Made by a program: the position numbers and the translations under genes. From the NCBI RefSeq assembly GCF_014489415.1, contig NZ_CP060822.1, positions 3,333,501 through 3,397,500 of the forward strand: a stretch of DNA of 64,000 bases, given 5' to 3'. Shown piece by piece: positions 19,199-27,794 of this stretch (the first letter of the stretch is position 1; each line of letters starts with the position of its first letter). This DNA is from Cylindrospermopsis curvispora GIHE-G1 (lineage in GTDB: Bacteria; Cyanobacteriota; Cyanobacteriia; Cyanobacteriales; Nostocaceae). Below the pieces are notes generated by a model. It was not told the origin of the DNA, did not search any database, and was given only the letters and a program-made list of their open reading frames with translations.

Positions 19199-19326
19199 TT
19201 TTGCCCTTCAGCTAGGGGGATTTAACCTAATTTTAGCAACTTTTTTTGGTTTCGTGTTGTTTTTTTTGACCGGGGAAATATCTGATAGTTTAGAACCCAA
19301 CCCGCATTATATTTAGCATAAGGATT

Positions 19327-20298
19327 TTATATTTTCTCTGGGTCAATCCCAAGAGAACGTAGATAAGCAGCTAGTTTTTCTTTTTGTTGGCGCTCCTGAG
19401 ATGCGATAGTTTCTGCTTGCTCTCTAGCTTCTCGTTCCTGTTCTTTAGCCATGCGTTCTTGAGATGCGATATTTTCTGCTTGCTCTCTAGCCAGACGCTC
19501 TTGAGATGCGATATTTTCTGCTTGCTCTTTAGCCAGACGCTCACGAATAGCGATAACTTCCGCTTGTTCCGCAAGCTCATTTCCTGTCAATAAGAGATTC
19601 CCCTTATTATCCCACCATCTTAACCACGGTGTGGGTGGTTTCTGGTTGTCATACAGTATTCCCAACTCTATACCCATCTCCGGTATGGCATAGTGTCCTC
19701 GCCTATTCGCCTTTATTTCTTTGTATCTTTTTCTCTCTAAATGATATACCTCTAGTGTACCCTTAAAACCATTAAATATGGCATAATATGGTATCTTCAC
19801 CGCTTGTTCGTACACCCAAAACTTCCCCGCTTTTTTTGGTTTCCCGGTTTCTGGATCTATTTCATCCCCTTCTGGTGGAGGGGAACTGTCTTTTTCCTCC
19901 TTTCCATTTTTAGACGCGAATTCTATCACTATGAAGGGAGGTACTTTTTCCTTCCATAGCACATATGACCTTCTCAATTGCCCATTTAGTCTGGATGGCA
20001 CTCCGGGAACATAGAACCAGTCTGGTGCTTCTACCCCTTTTTCTGGAGGATCTGTGAATCGCCAATATATGCCACTATCCTGTCCTATACAATAATCTCC
20101 GTTGGGATGGATTTTTTTCAGTAATGGTTCAATTGATGTGGTTAATATTATGCTTTGTGGGTGTTCTTGGAAATTTTTCACAAAATCGTCATCGGAGTCC
20201 GGTAACTGGGTATGGTCTGGTAGGTCGAGGGGTTCCTCAGGGAGGGTTACATTTTGGGTGGTAGTTGAAGATTGGGACACACGGGGTACGGGGTTCAT
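19327..20298 (-). CDS. Uma2-family protein with heptad-repeat tail, tandem copy 3 (323 aa)
   Basis: Same architecture as the other copies. The variants are DSDDD/IEPLLKK, FTDPPEKG (shared with copy 4 only) and GKPKKAG (shared with copies 2 and 5). The tail contains two AENIASQER units and an EREAREQAETIASQER unit. The length differs from copy 2 by exactly 14 residues, two heptads. The catalytic-type residues of the Uma2 core are unchanged. Confidence 0.85.
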   Translation of the reverse strand: MNPVPRVSQSSTTTQNVTLPEEPLDLPDHTQLPDSDDDFVKNFQEHPQSIILTTSIEPLLKKIHPNGDYCIGQDSGIYWRFTDPPEKGVEAPDWFYVPGVPSRLNGQLRRSYVLWKEKVPPFIVIEFASKNGKEEKDSSPPPEGDEIDPETGKPKKAGKFWVYEQAVKIPYYAIFNGFKGTLEVYHLERKRYKEIKANRRGHYAIPEMGIELGILYDNQKPPTPWLRWWDNKGNLLLTGNELAEQAEVIAIRERLAKEQAENIASQERLAREQAENIASQERMAKEQEREAREQAETIASQERQQKEKLAAYLRSLGIDPEKI

Positions 20299-20426
20299 TT
20301 TTGCCCTTCAGCTAGGGGGATTTAACCTAATTTTAGCAACTGTTTTTGGTTTCGTGTTGTTTTTTTTGACCGGGGAAATATCTGATAGTTTAGAACCCAA
20401 CCCGCATTATATTTAGCATAAGGATT

Positions 20427-21398
20427 TTATATTTTCTCTGGGTCAATCCCAAGAGAACGTAGATAAGCAGCTAGTTTTTCTTTTTGTTGGCGCTCCTGTT
20501 CTTTAGCCAGACGCTCTTGAGATGCGATCGCTTCTGCTCGCTCTTTAGCTTCTCGTTCCTTTTCTTTAGCCATGCGTTCTTGAGATGCGATCGCTTCTGC
20601 TCGCTCTTTAGCTTCTCGTTCCTTTTCTTTAGCCAGACGCTCACGAATAGCGATCGCTTCCGCTTGTTCCGCAAGCTCATTTCCTGTCAATAAGAGATTC
20701 CCCTTATTATCCCACCATCTTAACCACGGTGTGGGTGGTTTCTGGTTGTCATACAGTATTCCCAATTCTATACCCATCTCCGGTATGGCATAGTGTCCTC
20801 GCCTATTCGCCTTTATTTCTTTGTATCTTTTTCTCTCTAAATGATATACCTCTAGTGTACCCTTAAAACCATTAAATATGGCATAATATGGTATCTTTAC
20901 CGCTTGTTCATACACCCAAAACTTCCCCGCTTTTTTTAGTTTCCCGGTTTCTGGATCTATTTCATCCCCTTCTGGTGGAGGGGAACTGTCTTTTTCCTCC
21001 TTTCCATTTTTAGACGCGAATTCTATCACTATGAAGGGAGGTACTTTTTCCTTCCATAGCACATATGACCTTCTCAATTGCCCATTTAGCCTGGATGGCA
21101 CTCCGGGAACATAGAACCAGTCTGGTGCTTCTACCCCTTTTTCTGGAGGATCTGTGAATCGCCAATATATGCCACTATCCTGTCCTATACAATAGTCTCC
21201 GTTGGGATGGATTTTTTTCAGTAATGGTTCAATTGATGTGGTTAATATTATGCTTTGTGGGTGTTCTTGGAAATTTTTCACAAAATCGTCATCGGAGTCC
21301 GGTAACTGGGTATGGTCTGGTAGGTCGAAAGTTTCCCTAGGGGGGGTTACATTTTGGGTGGTAGTTGAAGATTGGGACACACGGGGTACGGGGTTCAT
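20427..21398 (-). CDS. Uma2-family protein with heptad-repeat tail, tandem copy 4 (323 aa)
   Basis: Same architecture. It is distinguished by a short divergent tract near the N-terminus (TPPRETFDL in place of TLPEEPLDL), FTDPPEKG shared with copy 3 and GKLKKAG shared with copies 1 and 7. The tail uses KEKEREAKER rather than KEQ units. It is the same length as copy 3 although the tail units differ, so unit content and length vary independently. The start ATG and GAAGGG site are conserved. Confidence 0.85.
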   Translation of the reverse strand: MNPVPRVSQSSTTTQNVTPPRETFDLPDHTQLPDSDDDFVKNFQEHPQSIILTTSIEPLLKKIHPNGDYCIGQDSGIYWRFTDPPEKGVEAPDWFYVPGVPSRLNGQLRRSYVLWKEKVPPFIVIEFASKNGKEEKDSSPPPEGDEIDPETGKLKKAGKFWVYEQAVKIPYYAIFNGFKGTLEVYHLERKRYKEIKANRRGHYAIPEMGIELGILYDNQKPPTPWLRWWDNKGNLLLTGNELAEQAEAIAIRERLAKEKEREAKERAEAIASQERMAKEKEREAKERAEAIASQERLAKEQERQQKEKLAAYLRSLGIDPEKI

Positions 21399-21526
21399 TT
21401 TTGCCCTTCAGCTAGGGGGATTTAACCTAATTTTAGCAACTTTTTTTGGTTTCGTGTTGTTTTTTTTGACCGGGGAAATATCTGATAGTTTAGAACCCAA
21501 CCCGCATTATATTTAGCATAAGGATT

Positions 21527-22435
21527 TTATATTTTCTCTGGGTCAATCCCAAGAGAACGTAGATAAGCAGCTAGTTTTTCTTTTTGTTGGCGCTCCTGAG
21601 ATGCGATAGTTTCTGCTTGCTCTCTAGCCAGACGCTCTTGAGATGCGATCGCTTCTGCTCGCTCTTTAGCCAGACGCTCACGAATAGCGATAACTTCCGC
21701 TTGTTCCGCAAGCTCATTTCCTGTCAATAAGAGATTCCCCTTATTATCCCACCATCTTAACCACGGTGTGGGTGGTTTCTGGTTGTCATACAGTATTCCC
21801 AACTCTATACCCATCTCCGGTATGGCATAGTGTCCTCGCCTATTCGCCTTTATTTCTTTGTATCTTTTTCTCTCTAAATGATATACCTCTAGTGTACCCT
21901 TAAAACCATTAAATATGGCATAATATGGTATCTTCACCGCTTGTTCGTACACCCAAAACTTCCCCGCTTTTTTTGGTTTCCCGGTTTCTGGATCTATTTC
22001 ATCCCCTTCTGGTGGAGGGGAACTGTCTTTTTCCTCCTTTCCATTTTTAGACGCGAATTCTATCACTATGAAGGGAGGTACTTTTTCCTTCCATAGCACA
22101 TATGACCTTCTCAATTGCCCATTTAGTCTGGATGGCACTCCGGGAACATAGAACCAGTCTGGTGCTTCTACCCCTTTTTCTGGAGGTTCTGTGAATCGCC
22201 AATATATGCCACTATCCTGTCCTATACAATAGTCTCCGTTGGGATGGATTTTTTTCAGTAATGGTTCAATTGATGTGGTTAATATTATGCTTTGTGGGTG
22301 TTCTTGGAAATTTTTCACAAAATCGTCATCGGAGTCCGGTAACTGGGTATGGTCTGGTAGGTCGAGGGGTTCCTCAGGGAGGGTTACATTTTGGGTGGTA
22401 GTTGAAGATTGGGACACACGGGGTACGGGGTTCAT
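21527..22435 (-). CDS. Uma2-family protein with heptad-repeat tail, tandem copy 5 (302 aa)
   Basis: Same architecture with the shortest tail among the copies that keep the normal ATG. The units are AEVIAIRERLAKER, AEAIASQERLAREQ and AETIASQERQQ. The variants are DSDDD/IEPLLKK, FTEPPEKG and GKPKKAG. It is 21 residues (three heptads) shorter than copies 3 and 4. Confidence 0.85.
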   Translation of the reverse strand: MNPVPRVSQSSTTTQNVTLPEEPLDLPDHTQLPDSDDDFVKNFQEHPQSIILTTSIEPLLKKIHPNGDYCIGQDSGIYWRFTEPPEKGVEAPDWFYVPGVPSRLNGQLRRSYVLWKEKVPPFIVIEFASKNGKEEKDSSPPPEGDEIDPETGKPKKAGKFWVYEQAVKIPYYAIFNGFKGTLEVYHLERKRYKEIKANRRGHYAIPEMGIELGILYDNQKPPTPWLRWWDNKGNLLLTGNELAEQAEVIAIRERLAKERAEAIASQERLAREQAETIASQERQQKEKLAAYLRSLGIDPEKI

Positions 22436-22563
22436 TTTTGCCCTTCAGCTAGGGGGATTTAACCTAATTTTAGCAACTGTTTTTGGTTTCGTGTTGTTTT
22501 TTTTGACCGGGGAAATATCTGATAGTTTAGAACCCAACCCGCATTATATTTAGCATAAGGATT

Positions 22564-22985
22564 TTATATTTTCTCTGGGTCAATCCCAAGAGAACGTAGA
22601 TAAGCAGCTAGTTTTTCTTTTTGTTGGCGCTCCTGTTCTTTAGCCAGACGCTCTTGAGATGCGATCGCTTCTGCTCGCTCTTTAGCTTCTCGTTCCTTTT
22701 CTTTAGCCATGCGTTCTTGAGATGCGATAGTTTCTGCTCGCTCTTTAGCCATGCGTTCTTGAGATGCGATCGCTTCCGCTTGTTCCGCAAGCTCATTTCC
22801 TGTCAATAAGAGATTCCCCTTATTATCCCACCATCTTAACCACGGTGTGGGTGGTTTCTGGTTGTCATACAGTATTCCCAATTCTATGCCCATCTCCGGT
22901 ATGGCATAGTGTCCTCGCCTATTCGCCTTTATTTCTTTGTATCTTTTTCTCTCTAAATGATATACCTCTAGTGTACCCTTAAACC
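22564..22985 (-). pseudogene. Truncated Uma2-family copy 6 (C-terminal part only)
   Basis: Homology to the other copies covers only the last roughly 140 codons, beginning at the GFKGTLEVYHLERK segment. Upstream of that (22986-23022) the copy is joined to an unrelated short sequence and then to the 3' end of copy 7, in the same frame as copy 7 after its stop codon. The nuclease-like core is missing, so only the coiled-coil tail could be made, from the ATG of MGIELG at 22893. It is a deletion product of recombination between tandem copies. Confidence 0.85.
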
Positions 22986-23025
22986 CAACCGACGGAAAGC
23001 TGGTGGTGTTAAGAGCTTCAGGATT

Positions 23026-23874
23026 TTATATTTTCTCTGGGTCAATGCCAAGGGAGCGTAGATAAGCAGCTAGTTTTTCTTTTTGTTGGCGTTCCTGTTC
23101 TTTAGCTTCTCGTTCCTGTTCTTTAGCCAGACGCTCACGAATAGCGATCGCTTCCGCTTGTTCTGCACGCTCATTTCCTGTCAATAACAAGTCCCCCTTA
23201 TTATCCCACCATCTTAACCACGGTGTGGGTGGTTTCTGGTTGTCATACAGTATTCCCAACTCTATACCCATCTCCGGTATGGCATAGTGTCCTCGCCTAT
23301 TCGCCTTTATTTCTTTGTATCTTTTTCTCTCTAAATGATATACCTCTAGTGTACCCTTAAAACCATTAAATATGGCATAATATGGTATCTTTACCGCTTG
23401 TTCATACACCCAAAACTTCCCCGCTTTTTTTAGTTTCCCAGTTTCTGGATCTATTTCATCCCCTTCTGGTGGAGGGGAACTGTCTTTTTCCTCCTTTCCA
23501 TTTTTAGACGCAAATTCTATCACTATGAAGGGAGGTACTTTTTCCTTCCATAGCACATATGACCTTCTCAATTGCCCATTTAGCCTGGATGGTACTCCGG
23601 GAACATAGAACCAGTCTGGTGCTTCTACCCCTTTTTCTGGAGGTTCTGTGAATCGCCAATATATGCCACTATCCTGTCCTATACAATAGTCTCCGTTGGG
23701 ATGGATTTTTTTCAGTAATAGTTCAATTGATGTGGTTAATATTATGCTTTGTGGGTGTTCTTGGAAATTTTTCACAAAATCGTCATTGGAGTCCGGTAAC
23801 TGGGTATGGTCTGGTAGGTCGAGGGGTTCCTCAGGGAGGGTTACATTTTGGGTGGTAGTTGAAGGTTGGGACAC
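23026..23874 (-). CDS. Uma2-family protein with heptad-repeat tail, tandem copy 7 (282 aa, start codon altered)
   Basis: First copy in the direction of transcription. The Uma2 core is intact (APDWFYVPG, IVIEFASKNGKEE, IPYYAIFN). The tail is the shortest of all: AEAIAIRERLAKEQ, EREAKEQ, ERQQKEK. A small deletion has removed the ATG-AAC-CCC start used by the other copies. The first possible start is now GTG at 23874, preceded by no good ribosome-binding site, so translation may be weak or absent. It shares LPDSNDD and SIELLLKK with copy 2 and GKLKKAG with copies 1 and 4. Confidence 0.7.
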   Translation of the reverse strand: MSQPSTTTQNVTLPEEPLDLPDHTQLPDSNDDFVKNFQEHPQSIILTTSIELLLKKIHPNGDYCIGQDSGIYWRFTEPPEKGVEAPDWFYVPGVPSRLNGQLRRSYVLWKEKVPPFIVIEFASKNGKEEKDSSPPPEGDEIDPETGKLKKAGKFWVYEQAVKIPYYAIFNGFKGTLEVYHLERKRYKEIKANRRGHYAIPEMGIELGILYDNQKPPTPWLRWWDNKGDLLLTGNERAEQAEAIAIRERLAKEQEREAKEQERQQKEKLAAYLRSLGIDPEKI

Positions 23875-23975
23875 GGTTGGTAAGAGGGGGTTTTCCCCTC
23901 AGCTCAGGGGGATTTAACCTAATTTTAGCAACTTTTTTTGGTTTCCTAATCAGGCGATCTCATTGATCTTCGGGG

Positions 23976-23996
23976 GTTGGGTTGAGAAAACCCAGC
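23976..23996. repeat. Short palindromic repeat (GTTGGGTT hairpin, second copy)
   Basis: The same GTTGGGTT-GAGAA-AACCCA element as at 10118, here with one mismatch in the right arm (AACCCAGC). It lies between the Uma2 array and the VWA lipoprotein gene. The surrounding 23946-24106 also holds a GCGATTGCGAAGCACTCCC-type segment that is common between cyanobacterial genes. No gene is seen. Confidence 0.5.
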
Positions 23997-24106
23997 CTAC
24001 AAAGGGCGCTCAAATGTCTTTATCAAGATTAGAACGGGCGATTGCGAAGCACTCCCTACGGGAGATTGCACGGTGTTCAGATTTTAAAAGCTATATATTA
24101 ATTTTT

Positions 24107-25513
24107 CTAATCTTTCTGAATCGCATAGCATAAGCTACCAATAAACCATGCTGAATGCTGAGGACTTTTGGCAATTTCCGATTGCATAGTTTCCGTTCTA
24201 ACTTTTAGGGCGGTAAAAAATTCTTGTAAATTATAGGTTTTGGAACCGTCTTCCTCTCCGGTTCTGGTTTGCCAATCCCATTCTTTCCACCAATTGGGAA
24301 CCGCTAAGGAAGGAGTATTTAGATCAAACTGTAAGTTATAAATACCCGGTTCAGATAATTTATCAGGTTGGATAACTGCTGCAAGTTTGGCTTGATTTTC
24401 TTTGGGCAGAATTTGCCAATCTTTTAATTCTATGGCTGAAATTATTTCTGAATTGCTATCTACCTCTACAAACTTACGATTAAACCTATCTAACTTTTTA
24501 CCTTTTATCTGGGCTTGAATCATACTTAGATCTACCAGTAAACTATATTCTGAATGGAGTAAATTCACTGTATAGTTAATAGTTGAACTCTGCTTTAAGG
24601 AAGAATTCAATTTTAGCATTTCCTGGTTGCTCTTGCTAACCGTAACCCCCTCCTTGGCTAGGGCAAAAACTTCAGTAATCCCCTGTGGTAAAGATATGGG
24701 TGTCCCATCTAAAACGGAGATTTTATCCAATACATGATCAGGATGAAAGATCATTAAGTTACTGTTATCACTATTTAATAAATCTTGGTTTGTATTGTAT
24801 TTTTTGAGCTGACTAAAGTAGTGCTTAATATCCCCATAGGGTCCGATAAATAATACATAAAATGGACGAAACTTTGCTGGTTCTTGACCTGTACTATAGT
24901 TAAAACTTCTTGGATTGTTACCTTCTAAATAAATCTTACCATCAAATTCACTTTTAATAGCCCAAATTCCTACCGCATAATCCCGATTATCAATATTATA
25001 ATAAGTGTCATTAATTACTTTATTTAGCTTGGTTACGTCTCCACTATTTTGCTGCAAATCAGTAATAATCACAGTCATTTTTTTCTGCTCCTTTTCTGGG
25101 GGAACAATGGCAGCATCTATGGGACTGGAAACTTCTGGAAACTGGTTACTACTGCCATCGTAAAATACGGAACTAATTCCAGAATTGTAGTATTCACTAC
25201 TAGTAATCTTTTGCATGGGACTACCAATTCGATAATATTCAACTGGTAATTTATCACTTAACTCAAATACATTTCTGATAGATCTAAGAGTCTTAACATA
25301 ATTGGTTTCTCCGCCCTTCACATATCCTAACATGGAACCACTACCATCTAGGTAAATGCTCACACTGAGATTATTTGATTTACTAGTATTAGTATTTTCC
25401 ACAGGAGTATGGGCAAGTTCGCATTTTAACTTTTCTTCTTTGTTACAAGCCACTATAAAAAGACTAAGTAACAACATAATTAAGCCTTTACGGAAATATA
25501 CTTTATGTATCAT
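24107..25513 (-). CDS. VWA-domain lipoprotein of the tubulin-like/Hsp70-like cluster
   Basis: A 468-residue lipoprotein. After a short basic start there is a hydrophobic stretch and a lipobox LFIVAC (Cys at about residue 23). A von Willebrand A domain follows with the MIDAS motif YLDGSGSM near residue 55 and a second metal-site VIITDLQQ near 150. The C-terminal 250 residues are unrecognised. VWA domains bind metal ions and mediate protein-protein contacts. The protein is probably anchored facing the periplasm. The ATG has an AGGAG site 7 bases upstream. The gene is divergent from the 25711-35698 genes with 197 bases between, and a shared regulatory region is plausible. VWA proteins are known companions of FtsZ-like proteins in predicted membrane-remodelling systems. 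Confidence 0.8.
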   Translation of the reverse strand: MIHKVYFRKGLIMLLLSLFIVACNKEEKLKCELAHTPVENTNTSKSNNLSVSIYLDGSGSMLGYVKGGETNYVKTLRSIRNVFELSDKLPVEYYRIGSPMQKITSSEYYNSGISSVFYDGSSNQFPEVSSPIDAAIVPPEKEQKKMTVIITDLQQNSGDVTKLNKVINDTYYNIDNRDYAVGIWAIKSEFDGKIYLEGNNPRSFNYSTGQEPAKFRPFYVLFIGPYGDIKHYFSQLKKYNTNQDLLNSDNSNLMIFHPDHVLDKISVLDGTPISLPQGITEVFALAKEGVTVSKSNQEMLKLNSSLKQSSTINYTVNLLHSEYSLLVDLSMIQAQIKGKKLDRFNRKFVEVDSNSEIISAIELKDWQILPKENQAKLAAVIQPDKLSEPGIYNLQFDLNTPSLAVPNWWKEWDWQTRTGEEDGSKTYNLQEFFTALKVRTETMQSEIAKSPQHSAWFIGSLCYAIQKD

Positions 25514-25710
25514 TTCTAACTCCTATTTGTCAAAACTATTTTATTACTAATTCCGTCAGCAATATTATTACTGATTATAAAATAATATTAAGTAACTTTA
25601 CCACCAGTTGTATTGCAAATCTTAGAGTAGTATGTTAGCATAAGGAAAAATAACCATACTGAGTTTCAACCAAACGAGAACGGGAATATTACAAAAAATA
25701 GGGGGGGTTA

Positions 25711-26193
25711 ATGAAGCCGAGGGAGGTGATCAGAATTATTGTACTCACCACAATTGGTGGCATGGCAATGTTTTTAGGGCAAAAGCTAGTTTATGAGAAT
25801 CAAATTGTACCTATTCAACAAATACCAGTAGACGCTTGGCTGACTAGTAACTATAATACTGCCGCTATGGTCATGTTTCTTGCTTCTATTATTCCAACAT
25901 TAATTTGGTATATATCAGCAGCTAGGAGTCGATTTAATGATGGATCTGCTACACGTCGATGGAGATTACTGTGGTGGTTATTGGGAATAATACCAATGGT
26001 GACCATTGTAGTCGCGGTTTTTTACATTAATCGGAGTAGCGAAGCCCAACTTTCACTGATTTTCTTTTTTCTGCTGGATGCCATCTGGCTATACTGGTTA
26101 CCAACAGCAACCAGCTCCCCAGAAGGGGTAAAATATATTCCACCATTGGCCTTTTTGTTACGTTATAAACTACTGGGAGACTTCATAGACTAA
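25711..26193 (+). CDS. Small integral membrane protein, cluster member
   Basis: 160 residues with about four predicted membrane segments: residues 8-24 (IIVLTTIGGMAMFLGQ), about 48-66, about 88-108 (LLGIIPMVTIVVAVFYI) and about 112-135. No family was recognised. It ends with a short soluble tail. A GGGGGG ribosome-binding site lies just upstream of the ATG. It is the first gene of the rightward run that continues into the tubulin-like gene 37 bases later, so it is probably a membrane anchor or partner of that system. Confidence 0.7.
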   Translation: MKPREVIRIIVLTTIGGMAMFLGQKLVYENQIVPIQQIPVDAWLTSNYNTAAMVMFLASIIPTLIWYISAARSRFNDGSATRRWRLLWWLLGIIPMVTIVVAVFYINRSSEAQLSLIFFFLLDAIWLYWLPTATSSPEGVKYIPPLAFLLRYKLLGDFID

Positions 26194-26230
26194 TGGAGGA
26201 CCTCATAAACTAATGGGAGACTGAGGATAG

Positions 26231-27751
26231 ATGTCAAATTATATAATTGGAATTGGTGGTACTGGGGCTAAATCCATTGAAGCAATAATTCAATTAACCT
26301 CCATTGGGCTTTTTGGGGAACAATCCCTAAGGTTATTGTTTGTGGATACTGATGAAACCAATGGAAATGTTAACAGGGCTTTAAAGAGTTTAGACATATA
26401 TAATAAATGTTATAAACTCGGTTTACAAGGTAAACACCCGTGGATGAAAACAGCGATTGAATCCTTTTCACGTCCATGGTCACCATTTGATGATATTGAC
26501 AATGTTGCCAACAAAAACTTGGCAGTTATTTTTAAATACAATCTGATTAAACAAAATGAACCAGCCCTGGGTAACTTGTTTGATGTACTTTATACATCAA
26601 AAGAGCGAGAAGCCAGCTTGGATGTGGGTTTTAGGGGAAGACCCAATATTGGGGCGGCGGTGATGAGCCAGGTGATAAGCCAGGTAAAAATGGATACTAA
26701 TGATAATGATTTTTGGGGAAATCTGATGCGGCAAATTCAACAGGATGCTGGAGGAGGAAAGCGACCAAAAATCTTTTTATGTGGTTCAATTTTTGGGGGA
26801 ACAGGAGCTTCAGGACTGCCAACCATTGGCAGATTAATTCATAGTGAATTAGAAACACTAGGAATTAGGGAGAAAGTGGATTTAGGTTGTCTATTTGTCT
26901 TGCCTTATTTCAGCTTTACGCCTGAAGAGAATGGGGAGGAAGTTTACGCCCGTTCCGAACAGTTTCTTTTAAACACAGAAGCAGCACTCCGTTATTATGG
27001 CAGTCGACCTCAAGAATTTGATGTAGTCTATTTATTGGGTAATCAACAATTATCCCCAGTTAAGAACTTTAGCATAGGTAGAAACACTCAATGTAATGAT
27101 CCTCATTTTATTGAACTTTATGCTGCACTAGCTGGGAGAGAATTTTTATTAACCCCCCCAGCGGCGGAAAAAAAAGTGGTGTTAATGAACCGAGAAAATC
27201 AAGGAACCCTAACCTGGGAAGATATTCCAGACATGCAAAAAGTAAAAGCAGAAATGGTGAAAGCCACCCGTTTTGCCTTTGCTTGGTTATCTAATATTGC
27301 CCCAGAATTAAAAAAAGCTAGGGACTTAGGCGAAAAGAAATTCAGAATTCGTGTTGGTACGAGTTGGTTTGTGAAATTCTTCCCAGCTCCTAAAGGTATT
27401 TCTGGGGGAGGTAACAGTTTAAGCGTTGATTTTAATGATGCCGAACAACAAGAAGCAATGGAAAAAATTACCGATTGGTGTGAGGACTATTTGCGCTGGT
27501 TAGGGGATATTCATGAATCATCAGGGGAGAAGATCCAATTATTTCACAAGGAGTATATTAGAAGTCTGAAAGATGATAACTTGGCAAATCTAATATTTGA
27601 ACAAGGTGACAGTCGGGGTCAAGATAAAAAATCTCAGGACACAATTCAGAAACTTAAAGAAAGTTTAAAACCCAAGGATATAGATCCTCCGAAATTGGGA
27701 ACTATTGGTCTAGCTAAGTCCTTGTATCATGTTTGTAGATTAACAGACTGA
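26231..27751 (+). CDS. Tubulin/FtsZ-like GTPase (Tubulin_2-type)
   Basis: A 506-residue protein. The N-terminus reads MSNYIIGIGGTGAKSIEA, a nucleotide-binding first loop as in FtsZ/tubulin. FVDTDETNGN lies near residue 36, and the tubulin signature-like GSIFGGTGASGLPTIGRL lies near residues 188-205, corresponding to the GGGTG(S/T)G loop that binds GTP phosphates. The protein is larger than FtsZ (about 380-430) and its C-terminal half is not FtsZ-like. It belongs to the FtsZ-like families thought to act in membrane remodelling rather than cell division. The ATG has a GAGGA site. An ATP/GTP requirement, and whether it polymerises, are not known from sequence. Confidence 0.78.
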   Translation: MSNYIIGIGGTGAKSIEAIIQLTSIGLFGEQSLRLLFVDTDETNGNVNRALKSLDIYNKCYKLGLQGKHPWMKTAIESFSRPWSPFDDIDNVANKNLAVIFKYNLIKQNEPALGNLFDVLYTSKEREASLDVGFRGRPNIGAAVMSQVISQVKMDTNDNDFWGNLMRQIQQDAGGGKRPKIFLCGSIFGGTGASGLPTIGRLIHSELETLGIREKVDLGCLFVLPYFSFTPEENGEEVYARSEQFLLNTEAALRYYGSRPQEFDVVYLLGNQQLSPVKNFSIGRNTQCNDPHFIELYAALAGREFLLTPPAAEKKVVLMNRENQGTLTWEDIPDMQKVKAEMVKATRFAFAWLSNIAPELKKARDLGEKKFRIRVGTSWFVKFFPAPKGISGGGNSLSVDFNDAEQQEAMEKITDWCEDYLRWLGDIHESSGEKIQLFHKEYIRSLKDDNLANLIFEQGDSRGQDKKSQDTIQKLKESLKPKDIDPPKLGTIGLAKSLYHVCRLTD

Positions 27752-27794
27752 AAATACTTGATTTAATATAATTCACAAGGTAGGTACTTTAGAT

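Larger units (their letters stand above)
17101..23945 (-). repeat. Tandem gene amplification: about 1.1-kb Uma2 units
   Basis: Seven units in the same orientation. Unit lengths are 1168, 1058, 1100, 1100, 1037 and 462 (truncated) bases, measured between successive stop codons. The intergenic segment (about 128 bases) is conserved between copies and contains a minus-strand TATAAT (in CTAAATATAATGCGGG), which may give each unit its own promoter. Sequence identity between units is very high, and most differences are in the tail. Confidence 0.93.

Noticed and set aside
18448-23917. Repeated plus-strand frames (for example MGWIFFSNGSIDVV...) opposite the Uma2 genes
   Set aside because: They are antisense shadows of the conserved Uma2 coding sequence and recur only because the genes are duplicated.
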